This document shows, piece after piece, positions 35,905 to 46,726 of a stretch of DNA of 64,000 nucleotides. A program made the translations under genes and the position numbers. The stretch's first letter is position 1; each line of letters starts with the position of its first letter. The stretch is from JBEVJK01 sp963791325 (GTDB lineage: Bacteria > Pseudomonadota > Alphaproteobacteria > Rhizobiales > Rhizobiaceae), in contig CAWBRU010000005.1 of assembly GCA_963791325.1 (NCBI GenBank), positions 372,001 to 436,000 on the forward strand, read 5' to 3'. The notes beneath the pieces are model-generated. The model was not told the origin of the DNA, searched no databases, and saw only the letters and a program-made list of their open reading frames with translations.

Positions 35905-35928
35905 AAAAAACCCCGCCGTGGCGGGGTT
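35905..35928 (-). terminator. Intrinsic terminator of the BA14K gene
   Basis: On the minus strand AACCCCGCCACGGCGGGGTT forms an 8-bp G+C stem with a short loop, followed by a run of T (complement of the A run at 35905-35910). It lies 39 bp after the BA14K stop, an ideal place. Confidence 0.85.
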
Positions 35929-35966
35929 GTTCGATCTCGATAGGTTTTTGAGCGTTGTTCCGGGCG

Positions 35967-36404
35967 TCAGCCCTGGCAGAAATGGGCGCGCCCATCGTAG
36001 CCGACGAACGTGCCGCTGCGCGGGTCGAAGCTGCGATACCGGCTGGAGCAATACTGATACCACTGACGGCTCCAGGGTTCGAGCGACGGGCCGACATAGA
36101 CCGGGCGCGGCGGCGCATAGTAGCGCACCGGCCGCTCGACGTAGACGGGGTCGCCGTAGTAGGGCGCATAGCGCGGCTGCGAGGCGATGCTGCCGATCAG
36201 CGCGCCGGTCGCCAAGCCGATCACACCGGCGGCGACGGCATTGCCACCCCCGCCGTAATAGCCGCCGTGATAGTAGCCGCCGCGATAATAGCCGCCGTTG
36301 CCCCACCCACCATGATTCCAACCGCCGGCTTGGGCGGGCAAGGCAGCCAGGCTGGCAGCGCCAAGGCCGGCCGAAAGGACGGCAGACTTCAGGAAGCGGT
36401 TCAT
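35967..36404 (-). CDS. BA14K-family secreted protein
   Basis: A 145-residue protein with signal peptide (LKSAVLSAGLGAASLAALPA, cut near AQA around residue 26), a Gly/Tyr/His repeat region (GGYYRGGYYHGGYYGGGGN), a short hydrophobic stretch VAAGVIGLATGALIGSIA and a C-terminal BA14K motif WYQYCSSRYRSFDPRSGTFV then GYDGRAHFC. The family was first seen as a Brucella surface antigen with lectin-like activity; it is widespread in Hyphomicrobiales. Its own terminator follows. Likely envelope-located. Confidence 0.92.
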   Translation of the reverse strand: MNRFLKSAVLSAGLGAASLAALPAQAGGWNHGGWGNGGYYRGGYYHGGYYGGGGNAVAAGVIGLATGALIGSIASQPRYAPYYGDPVYVERPVRYYAPPRPVYVGPSLEPWSRQWYQYCSSRYRSFDPRSGTFVGYDGRAHFCQG

Positions 36405-36765
36405 CTTTTTCTCCTTCGCGGGCCCGGATCGAAAGCGACCAGCCCGATTTCAACCGATCGGTTACGCCACCTCAGCTGAACGGAAGCTGAACGGACGAGC
36501 GCCCTCCGGGGTTCCATCGGCTCTGTGCCGGAGCTTTGTGGCGAAATCGGCGTCGGCCGGGTGATTTTCGTGGACGCCGGCAGAGCCGGTTGCGGCGGCC
36601 ATCGGCGGGTGGCCACGCGGCGGCGTGACCCGGCAGCCCGTGACCAGGCAGCAGCACTGCCGCCGCCGTCCGCGGGGCGCGGCGCATCGGCCGGACCGGC
36701 CACCGGCGATGTCGCAATCGGGCGTCGCCGGCCCGGCGACGTGGGGGGCTGCCCGCTTCTTGCGG
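36405..36765. other. Intergenic stretch without a supported gene
   Basis: About 360 bp between the BA14K start and the csp stop. Frames through it are Arg/Gly/Pro noise. Near 36475-36496 a short direct repeat AGCTGAACGG occurs twice in tandem, close upstream of the BA14K gene. No clear terminator with a T run was found for the csp gene, unlike its paralogue at 39521. Confidence 0.4.
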
Positions 36766-36979
36766 TCAGCCGACAGTTAGATTGACAGCCTTGGGGCCTT
36801 TCCCCCGCTTGTCCGGCTCGGTTTCGAACGTCACCTTCTGTCCGTCCTCGAGTTCCTGGCAGGCCCGATGCCTGGACTGCCGAGATGTGCACGAACACGT
36901 CTTTCTGCCCGTCGTCAGGCGTAATGAAGCCGAATCCTTTGGCATGATTGAAGAATTTAACAGTGCCGGTCTGCGGCAT
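36766..36979 (-). pseudogene. Cold-shock protein, frameshifted by one base
   Basis: The frame from ATG 36979 opens MPQTGTVKFFNHAKGFGFIT with RNP1 (KGFGFI) and RNP2 (VFVHIS) up to SGL, then runs into noise. The +1 frame continues QELEDGQKVTFETEPDKRGK and GPKAVNLTVG to the stop at 36766. Dropping one base of the CTGGCA around 36857-36861 restores exactly 70 residues, the length of the intact paralogue at 39521. AAGGAG lies before the ATG at a normal distance. Every other codon is well kept, which argues for a recent event or a sequence error. Family role: binds single-stranded RNA and melts structure, usually in cold or stress. Confidence 0.88.
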
Positions 36980-37959
36980 TGGGAAACTCCTTTTTCTCCC
37001 ATTAGCACTCGCCTGCCGGGGCCCATAGCCAGCATGCGTCGGTCGTTCACTGGAGGAGAAGAAACAGTCCCCGCACTGGAGCTATGCCAAAGCCCTCTCT
37101 TTGGCGAGGCACCACGCCCGGAATTCCGGGTCGTGGCTCATGCTATTCCAGTCTCCGGGCCGGCAAATACCCGAAAGACAATTTTCTCCTTTATTTTGCC
37201 AGCCTGCACAAGGAAAACTTTTGCGCCGAAATTAGCGGCATATCCGGCGAGAGAAACGACACGCACAACAAGCAATGGCAGCCGCGACACTTGGGCTGCG
37301 GCCGCGGCTGCGGCGCTGCTTGCAGCAGACCGGATTTGCCTGCGGCGGCGTCGGCGCCGGGGATGATGGCGCGGTTTGGCGATGATGGCGCGCGCTCGGT
37401 TTGCAGAACTCGGCGAAGATCACGCGCGAGGGGCGGTAGGAACTTATTCTGACAATTTAGCGCTGTTTCGCTAGGCTCGAAGCAACTTGAGCGTGCCGGA
37501 TGAGCGGGGCGCAGGACGGTCGGGAGGTTGGTGTGGGGACTATCCGAGGCAGCCCAGGTGACGGCCGTTTGATGCGTCGACCGAGCGTCGGCCCTCGCGG
37601 GCGGGCCGGGCGGAAGATGGATGATTGGATGAGGCAACATTGGAGAATGGAAGGCGGTGTTTAACGTCGGTGCCGATGGCGTGGCGCGCCCTGCGATGCG
37701 GCTTGCGGCCCATAGCAGCGGGACTTTGATTCTAAACCGGTTTCCCCATGGCAGTTGGCTTGAGGCATCGCCGACTGGCGTGAAGCAAGCGGGCTGGTGC
37801 ACTCCGCTCTGCTGGGCGGTAGGCGCGGCTTCACCGAAAGTGGGCAAATGGGAGCGGCTGTTGCGAATCCGGAGTGATTGTCGGGAAGGCGAACTGGCGC
37901 GTTGAGTGGCTCGCGGTGCGGCGGCCGATCCAGGAGTTTCGTAGCCCGGGCGCGCAACG
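36980..37959. other. Long non-coding stretch between csp and the tandem array
   Basis: About 980 bp with no convincing gene. Reading frames on both strands (one of 288 codons on minus) have shifting, Arg/Pro/Ser-rich composition and no ribosome site. Contents: the leader of the csp gene, with a hairpin CCAAAG…CTTTGG near 37083-37102 and the 30-bp shared element at 37146-37175; then, from about 37700, sequence that resembles the array unit ever more closely (GTGATTGTCGG near 37880), so the array may reach further left in decayed form. Confidence 0.5.
37146..37175 (-). promoter_or_regulatory. 30-bp element upstream of first csp gene, shared with second
   Basis: A block of 30 bp matches 39893-39922 at 27 of 30 positions. 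Its near edge is 167 bp upstream of the csp ATG; in the second csp gene the distance is 160 bp. Place and likeness suggest a common leader element, perhaps a cold-box-like start of the transcript. No clear -10 box lies beside this copy. Confidence 0.6.
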
Positions 37960-39420
37960 GACCTAAAGGTCGCCCGAGTATTGACGGCTTGCTGTAAGGC
38001 TCGTGATACCCCGGCGGCCGAGCGGGGATCTTGTGGTTCAGGGTTGGCATCGTGCATGGCCGCGCCGGCTGCGCCGGGTCGGGTTAGGGGCGCCTGATGT
38101 CGATGTTGTCGGTAAGGTGGTTGCGTGAGACGGAGGTGATTGTCGACAGGGGGTTGCGCGAGGAACTACGCCTCCGTTGCGCAGCTTCGGACTTGTAGGT
38201 GACGTAAAGGTCGGCTGCGCACCGACCGCCGGCTGCAGGCTCTCGATACCCTGGCGGCCGAGCGGAGAGCAATTGGTTCAGCGGGTTCGTGTCGTTTGCT
38301 TGGCCCCGCCGCCGCGCCGAGCGGAGTTGCCGGAGGCCGGGGCGGATGGGAGGTGATTGTGGGGGACGGTTGCGCGAGGAACTGGCTATGCCTCCGTGCG
38401 GCAGCTTCGGACGTGCAGGTGACGTAAAGGTCGCCTGCGCATCGGCCGCCGGCTACAGGCTCTCGATACCCCGGCGGCCGAGCGGAGAGCATTGGTCAGC
38501 GGGTTCGTGATATGCTTGGCCGCGCCGAGCGTAGCTGCCGGACGCTTGGGCGGATGGGAGGTGATTGTCGGCAGGGGTTGCGCGAAGAACAGGCTGCGCT
38601 TCCGTGCGGCAGCTTCGAACGTGCAGGTGACGCAAAGGCCGCCTGCGTGCCGGCCGCCGGCTGCAGGCTTGTGATCCCTCGGGTCGAGTGGAGACGATTT
38701 GGTTCAGCGGATTCGTGTTGTGCTTGGCCGCGCCGAGCGGAGTTGCCGGAGGCCGGGGCGGATTGGAGGTGATGGTCAAGGCGGGTGCGCAAGGAACCGG
38801 CTACGATTCCGTTGCGGCAGCTTCGAACGTGCAGGTGACGTAAGGGTCGCCTGCGTGCCGGCCGCCGGCTCGTGATAGCCGGGGGTCGAGCGGAGAGCAT
38901 TGGTCAGCGGGTTCGTGATGTGCTTGGCCGCACCGCCGCGCCGAGCGGAGCTGCCGGACGCTTGGGCGGATGGGAGGTGATTGTCGGCAGGGGGTTGCGC
39001 GAGGATCCGGCTACGCCTCCGTTGCGGCAGCTTCGAACGTGCAGGTGACGTAAAGGTCGCCTGCGTGCCGGCCGCCGGCGGCAGGCTCGTGATAGCCGGG
39101 GGTCGAGCGGAGAGCATTGGTCAGCGGGTTCGTGATGTGCTTGGCCGCACCGCCGCGCCGAGCGGAGCTGCCGGACGCTTGGGCGGATGGGAGGTGATTG
39201 TCGGCAGGGGGTTGCGCGAGGATCCGGCTACGCCTCCGTTGCGGCAGCTTCGAACGTGCAGGTGACGTAAAGGTCGCCTGCGTGCCGGCAGCCGGGGCAG
39301 GCTCGTGATACCTTGGGCCGAGCGGAGAGCATTGGTTCAATGGGTTCATGATGTGCTTGGCCGCGCCACCGCGCCGAGCGAAGTTGCCTGACGCCTGGTA
39401 CGGATGGGAGGTGATTGTCG
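37960..39420. repeat. Tandem array of about 210-bp units (seven recognisable)
   Basis: The anchor GACGTAAAGGTCG or a one- or two-base variant starts at 37960, 38201, 38421, 38629, 38837, 39047 and 39264, so spacings are 241, 220, 208, 208, 210 and 217 bp. Other constant blocks within a unit are GAGCGGAGAGCATTGGT, CAGCGGGTTCGTGATGTGC, GGATGGGAGGTGATTGTCGG and TTGCGGCAGCTTCGAACGTG. The units at 38837 and 39047 differ by about one base and one 7-bp indel; those on the left are more diverged. Spacings not divisible by three rule out one continuous coding repeat. The last, partial unit ends just before the csp terminator at 39458. Origin and role unknown. Confidence 0.85.
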
Positions 39421-39457
39421 GCATGCCGACAAACAGGCTGCCCGGCAGCATGCCAAC

Positions 39458-39484
39458 AAAAAAGGCACGGCTGAACGCCGTGCC
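39458..39484 (-). terminator. Intrinsic terminator of the second csp gene
   Basis: On the minus strand GGCACGGCG-TTC-AGCCGTGCC forms a stem, followed by six T (complement of the A run at 39458-39463). It lies 37 bp after the csp stop. Confidence 0.85.
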
Positions 39485-39520
39485 TTCCTGGAGACGCCGG
39501 ACGTGCCGGCGGCCGACCGA

Positions 39521-39733
39521 TCAGGCCGCGCGCAGATTGACCGCTTTGGGGCCCTTGCCCATGCGGTCGGGCTCGACGTCGAAGGTGACCTTCTGGCCAT
39601 CGACGAGGGTGCGCAGGCCGGAAGCCTCGATCGCCGAGATGTGGACGAACACATCCTTGGCGCCGCCGTCCGGCGTGATGAAACCGAAGCCTTTGGTCGC
39701 GTTGAAGAATTTTACGGTGCCGGTCTGGGCCAT
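39521..39733 (-). CDS. Cold-shock protein (intact)
   Basis: A 70-residue single cold-shock domain, MAQTGTVKFFNATKGFGFIT with RNP1 KGFGFI and RNP2 VFVHIS, then ASGLRTLVDGQKVTFDVEPD and an end GPKAVNLRAA. RNA chaperone family; several members in alphaproteobacteria respond to cold or to stationary phase. AAGGAG before the ATG. It has its own terminator and a long upstream leader. Paralogue of the frameshifted gene at 36766. Confidence 0.95.
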   Translation of the reverse strand: MAQTGTVKFFNATKGFGFITPDGGAKDVFVHISAIEASGLRTLVDGQKVTFDVEPDRMGKGPKAVNLRAA

Positions 39734-39892
39734 GCGGGGGGAACTCCTTCACCCGTTGCAGTTTGTCTCGTCCGGGCAACCGCGCCGCGGACATCCTGGT
39801 TCATTGGCGGTCATGCATTTTCGCACGAATAACCCCCCGCCAAAGCGGGGCCGTCAGAGATTCACAGTGTCGGGGAAAGGGTCGATCAAACG

Positions 39893-39958
39893 TTCCAGTC
39901 TCCGGGACAGCAAATGCCCGAACCCCAAAAGTATGGCATGGAACCTCCGGGCTTGCAA
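39893..39958 (-). promoter_or_regulatory. csp promoter and 30-bp shared leader element
   Basis: Read on minus: TTGCAA (39953-39958), 17 bp, CATACT (39930-39935) look like -35 and -10 boxes; about seven bases on begins the 30-bp block 39922-39893 that is also upstream of the other csp gene. A transcript would start at or near this block and have a leader of about 190 nt, with a hairpin CCCCGC-CAAA-GCGGGG (39836-39851). This resembles the cold-box layout of enterobacterial cspA, but the resemblance is of layout only. The rest of 39734-40106 holds no gene. Confidence 0.55.
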
Positions 39959-40106
39959 GTTCATGCCACAAATTCAGAGGCTTGCAGCCGGCTCAACAAT
40001 TTGCCGGGAATTTGCTGCCGGGTAAGCGACCCGGACGGCCCGCTGCCCGGCGCCGGCGCCCGCCGCAGCTTGACCCGGCGAGATTCGGCGATCAACTTCG
40101 CAGCCG

Positions 40107-41357
40107 ATGAAATTTCCGTTGGTCACCCTTGTCGCGGCGGTTGCTGCGCTCTTTGCCGCAGCGGGGCCGGGCCTTGCCGACGCGCAAGCCGATGCCGAGG
40201 CGCTGTTTGCAGCCGAAACCGTCGCCACGCGCGCCGCGGCCATCGATGCGCTGGAGAACGCCGACCCGCGCGACCCGATCGTGCCCTATGCGCTGGGCGC
40301 CGGCCAGTTCTTCGCCGCCGTCGAAGGGCTCGGGCAGGCGCTCAACCGGCACGGCTTCGAGCCGCCGCGGTCGTTCCTTCTGCCGCTTCTTGAGCTGCCG
40401 GTGCCGCCGCGGGCCGAGCCGGAGCCGCTCACCTATGACGGCTTTCGCGATATCCTCGTCGCCTTCCGCGACGGCCTGCAAAATGCCGCCGACACCCTCG
40501 ACACGGTGCCCGCCGACGCCGAGATCGGACTGGTCGTCGATTTCGGCAAGTTCGCGCTCGACCTCGACGGCGACGGCACCCTGTCGCCGTCGGAGAGCCT
40601 GGCCGCCGTCATCGCCGCGCTCGGCCCCGCACGGGCCGGACCGCCGGCGCCGCTGGTGTTCCGGTTCGACCGGGCCGACGGCTACTGGCTGCAGGGCTAC
40701 GCCGAGCTGCTCACGGCGCTGGTCGATTTCTGGCTCGCCCATGATTTTCAGAACGCCTTCGACGCCAGCTTCCAGGCCGTTTTCCCGCGCGCCGGGCTGC
40801 CGCTGCAGGAGGCGCTGGTGCCGCCGGCCAATCTCGCCGACCCCGGCCTGCTTCTGTCGGAGTGGCGGCTGGCCGACATGGTCTCCTTCTTCCATCTGAT
40901 CAACTGGCAGGTGATCGAGCCCGAACGGCGGCAGACGGCGCGGCTGAAGCTGCTCGAGGTCATCCGGCTGTCGCGCGAAACCTGGAAGGCCGTGCTCGCC
41001 GAGACCGACAATGACCGCGAATGGCTGCCCGGCCCGCAGCAGAAGGGCGTTCATCCGCTCACCGGGCTGGAGGTCGGCGAAGCCCAGCTCGCCGCCTGGC
41101 AGCGGGCGCTGCAGATGGCCGAGGACCTCTTGGAAGGCCGCGTGCTGCTGCCGCATTTCCGCATCGCCGAGAGCGGCATCAATATGCGCGCCTTCTTCGA
41201 GGCGCCGCAGCCCTTCGACCTCGTGCTGGCCATCACCGGGCCAGGCGTCGTCCCCTATCTGGAGAAGGGAACCCTCTTGACCGCAGCGGAGTTCGACAGC
41301 CTTCGCCAACAGTTCGGCACCCCGGGGCTGCTGCCCTTCGCGCTGTGGTTCAACTAA
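40107..41357 (+). CDS. Secreted protein of unknown function with EF-hand-like loop
   Basis: A 416-residue product with a signal peptide (LVTLVAAVAALFAAAGPGLA, cut near ADA about residue 26). Around residues 150-163 is DLDGDGTLSPSE, an EF-hand-like calcium loop. The rest is helical and acidic, with LLSEWRLADMVSFFHLINWQ and YLEKGTLLTAAEFDSLRQQF near the end. I do not recognise a named family. It may bind calcium in the periplasm. It is in line with uvrB (gap of about 67 bp to the chosen start) but unrelated in role. Confidence 0.85.
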   Translation: MKFPLVTLVAAVAALFAAAGPGLADAQADAEALFAAETVATRAAAIDALENADPRDPIVPYALGAGQFFAAVEGLGQALNRHGFEPPRSFLLPLLELPVPPRAEPEPLTYDGFRDILVAFRDGLQNAADTLDTVPADAEIGLVVDFGKFALDLDGDGTLSPSESLAAVIAALGPARAGPPAPLVFRFDRADGYWLQGYAELLTALVDFWLAHDFQNAFDASFQAVFPRAGLPLQEALVPPANLADPGLLLSEWRLADMVSFFHLINWQVIEPERRQTARLKLLEVIRLSRETWKAVLAETDNDREWLPGPQQKGVHPLTGLEVGEAQLAAWQRALQMAEDLLEGRVLLPHFRIAESGINMRAFFEAPQPFDLVLAITGPGVVPYLEKGTLLTAAEFDSLRQQFGTPGLLPFALWFN

Positions 41358-41424
41358 CTTCCTGACAGCCTGCTGTCAGCAGCCGGCTCTTCCCATGGCA
41401 GCCGTTTCTCACCATATTGCCGGC

Positions 41425-44490
<3,066 letters not shown>

Positions 44491-44536
44491 TCCGCGACTG
44501 CCTATCGGGCATGCCGGCCGCATCCGGGGTGGAGAT

Positions 44537-44971
44537 ATGAAGAACCTCTTGCTCACCTGGCAATTCTGGGCAGTGCTGTCGGCGGGGTTTGCCGCGCTGA
44601 CCGCGATCTTCGCCAAGGTCGGCGTCGAGAACGTCAATTCGGACTTCGCCACGTTCGTCCGGACGGTGGTCATTCTCGCCACGGTCGCGGCGATCCTCGC
44701 CGTCTCCGGCGGCTGGCAGGCCCCCGGCAGCGTGGCGCCGCGCAGCTGGGCTTTCCTGTTGCTTTCCGGCTTGGCCACCGGCGCCTCCTGGCTCTGCTAT
44801 TTCCGGGCATTGAAGCTTGGCGATGCGGCGCGCGTGGCGCCGATCGACAAGCTGAGCGTCGTGCTGGTGGCTTTGTTTGCGGTCGTCTTCCTCGGCGAAA
44901 GGCTGTCGGCTGCCAGCTGGGCCGGCGTCGCGCTGATCGCCGCCGGGGCGATGCTGGTGGCCGCGGGCTGA
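44537..44971 (+). CDS. EamA-family half-size transporter
   Basis: A 144-residue membrane protein with about five hydrophobic segments (WQFWAVLSAGFAALTAIFAK, FVRTVVILATVAAILAVSGG, WAFLLLSGLATGASWLCYFR, LSVVLVALFAVVFLGERL, WAGVALIAAGAMLVAAG). It holds one EamA domain, with the typical KLSVVLVALFAVVFLGERLS signature; full EamA exporters have two, so it probably works as a dimer. Substrate unknown. GGAG precedes the ATG. In line with uvrB (46-bp gap). Confidence 0.9.
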   Translation: MKNLLLTWQFWAVLSAGFAALTAIFAKVGVENVNSDFATFVRTVVILATVAAILAVSGGWQAPGSVAPRSWAFLLLSGLATGASWLCYFRALKLGDAARVAPIDKLSVVLVALFAVVFLGERLSAASWAGVALIAAGAMLVAAG

Positions 44972-45026
44972 AACAGTTCGTCCCGGCCGGAGTTTGGGTG
45001 TTTTCCGCCTCAGCCCGGAGTTTGCG

Positions 45027-45653
45027 ATGGCCGACAAGAAACTCTCCGCCTTTGCCCTCAATTGTTCGCTGAAGGCGAGCAGCGACGAGGAGGAAAGCTC
45101 GACCGACCGCCTGCTGTCCGATCTCGGCGCCGCGCTCAAGGCGCATGGGGTGCGGGTGAGCCGGCCGGTGCGGGCGGCCGACTTCGACATCAAGCCGGGT
45201 GTCTTGTCCAACCAAGGCGACGGTGATGCCTGGCCTGGGATCCGCCGGAAAATCCTGGCCGCCGACATCTTTCTCTTCGGCATGCCGATCTGGCTCGGCC
45301 ATCCATCGAGCGTTGCCAAGCGGGTAATGGAGCGGATGGATGCCTTTCTCGACGAGACCGATGCCAAGGGGCGCATGCCCGCGGCGGGCAAGGTGGCGCT
45401 GGTCGCGGTGGTCGGCAATGAGGACGGCGCGCATCACTGCCACGCGGCGACCTTCCAGGCGCTCAACGATGTCGGCTTCACCGTGCCGGCCAATGCCGGC
45501 GTCTACTGGGTCGGTCAGGCCATGGGCGACGTCAACTATGTCGACCTGCCGGGAACGCCGCCGGCGGTCGTCGAGATGATCCGGATGGCCGCCGCCAATG
45601 CAGCGCACCTGGCGCAGCTCTTATCCAAGGAACGCTACCCCGGAGTTGGCTGA
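45027..45653 (+). CDS. Flavodoxin-fold NAD(P)H oxidoreductase
   Basis: A 208-residue protein beginning MADKKLSAFALNCSLKASSD, with the FMN-phosphate-binding loop near LNCSLKASSDEEESSTD and the second flavin loop FGMPIWLGHPSSVAKRVMER near residue 85-105, then AVVGNEDGAHHCHAATFQAL. This is the NADPH-dependent FMN reductase/flavodoxin-like fold. Physiological substrate unknown. GGAG six bases before the ATG supports 45027 over 44994. Last gene of a plus-strand run after uvrB and EamA. Confidence 0.88.
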   Translation: MADKKLSAFALNCSLKASSDEEESSTDRLLSDLGAALKAHGVRVSRPVRAADFDIKPGVLSNQGDGDAWPGIRRKILAADIFLFGMPIWLGHPSSVAKRVMERMDAFLDETDAKGRMPAAGKVALVAVVGNEDGAHHCHAATFQALNDVGFTVPANAGVYWVGQAMGDVNYVDLPGTPPAVVEMIRMAAANAAHLAQLLSKERYPGVG

Positions 45654-45734
45654 TGCGACAGCGGCTGGCAGCCCGGCCGGGACGGATAAGCGCCTTTTCG
45701 ATGCGGGGTCCGCACCCAATCCCCTGGAATTGAT

Positions 45735-46547
45735 CTAGCCGCGATAGGCCGGGTAATTTGGCGGGTCGCTCGTCTCCCGCACCTGCCGACGCCGGATCTC
45801 GGACCGGGAGGCCCGGGACGGACCTTCGCCGCGCACCGAAAGGGCGTCGGCGATCATGACATGGGTCATGGCATCCAGGATCTCGCCGCAGGGCTCGTTG
45901 GGCCAGGCGAACACGGCATCGAGGAGAACGCCGAACGCGACGCCATGACAGACGAAGTCGATCTCCAGCAGCCAGTTGCGCAGCGGCTGTCCCGCAGGCG
46001 GCACGGGCGCGTCCGGCAGCTCGTGCAGCTGCGACACATAGATCGAGGCCGGCTCGGCATTGTCGATGCCTTGACGGGCGAAGGCGGCCAGTGCGTCGCT
46101 CCGGTAGTGGCGGAGCAAGGCGTCGCTGTCGGGCCGTTCGGGCGCGTGAAGGAAGCCGCCCACCCAGGCCGACCGGTTGCGCTGGTCGATGACCAGCGCG
46201 GTGACGTGGAAGCGCCTGGGGCGCCGGCCCAGCCGGTCGGGAGCGAATGCCTGCCAGTCGAGGCAGCGCCCGGTGACCGGCTCGGCGATATAGCGGTCGA
46301 TCCTTTCGCGGGCGAGATAGCTGCCGTCGCTCAGCATGCACTCCTCGCCGCGCTGCACCCACAGGCGGCGCAGCTCGCCGGCGCTCAGGCCGTGGGTGCG
46401 CAGCCGCTCCAGGGACGCACGGGTGCGGGCTTCGGCATAGGCTTCGGCCGTGCCGCGATCCGCAAACCCGATGACGAGATGACGTCCGGCGGGCGCGTCG
46501 GCGCGGGTGCGGTCGATGACTATGACGGCGGGGGCTGAACCGGACAT
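45735..46547 (-). CDS. Hypothetical protein
   Basis: A 270-residue soluble-looking protein, MSGSAPAVIVIDRTRADAPA, then a region with WVQRGEECMLSDGSYLARER, RFHVTALVIDQRNRSAWVGG and YVSQLHELPDAPVPP. No signal peptide. One hydrophobic stretch FVCHGVAFGVLLDAVFAWPN sits near residue 205-225. Family not recognised. It lies between the flavodoxin-like gene (convergent) and the repeat copy D that separates it from the second importer operon. Confidence 0.75.
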   Translation of the reverse strand: MSGSAPAVIVIDRTRADAPAGRHLVIGFADRGTAEAYAEARTRASLERLRTHGLSAGELRRLWVQRGEECMLSDGSYLARERIDRYIAEPVTGRCLDWQAFAPDRLGRRPRRFHVTALVIDQRNRSAWVGGFLHAPERPDSDALLRHYRSDALAAFARQGIDNAEPASIYVSQLHELPDAPVPPAGQPLRNWLLEIDFVCHGVAFGVLLDAVFAWPNEPCGEILDAMTHVMIADALSVRGEGPSRASRSEIRRRQVRETSDPPNYPAYRG

Positions 46548-46621
46548 AGCCCAGCCATGGTTGCAGCGAAGCGGAAATGACGCAAGGGAAGATGCCGGGA
46601 CCAGCCTACCTCCGTCAAATT

Positions 46622-46726
46622 GGAGCGCATCGGATCACCCTTTCTTCGAATCGGCGCTCCCCTCCAAGTCTTTGTTTTTCCGCAATTCCGGACGGAAAAC
46701 CGGGGCCACTTTTCCGGGAATTGCCC
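46622..46726 (-). repeat. Dispersed intergenic repeat, copy D (full length)
   Basis: Read on minus: GGGCAATTCCCGGAAAAGTGG, given here in parts GGGCAATTCC and GGAAAAGTGG, then CCGGTTTTCCG, CCGGAATTGCGGAAAAACAA, GACTTGGAG, GCGATTCGAAGAAAG and TGATCCGATGCGCTCC. Same order as copy A and complete. It begins exactly at the stop codon of the permease gene at 46726. Confidence 0.8.

Noticed and set aside
36766..36979. Programmed frameshifting in csp
   Set aside because: No slippery heptamer or downstream structure was seen, and the paralogue needs none.
37717..37760. Possible fifth copy of the dispersed repeat (AAACCGGTTTCCCC on plus strand)
   Set aside because: Only a short part resembles the element, and the ordered blocks are missing.
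37191..38057. A 288-codon minus-strand frame between csp and the array
   Set aside because: Pro/Ser/Arg-rich with no ribosome site, and it overlaps decayed array sequence. Treated as non-coding.
37960..39420. Array read as CRISPR
   Set aside because: Units of about 210 bp are similar along their whole length with no short repeat-spacer pattern, and no cas genes are present.
37960..39451. Repeated minus-strand frames (e.g. 38166-38492, 38496-38900, 39011-39451) with similar peptides across the array
   Set aside because: They arise from the repeated DNA. Unit lengths of 208, 217 and 220 bp change the frame from unit to unit, and no ribosome sites are seen.
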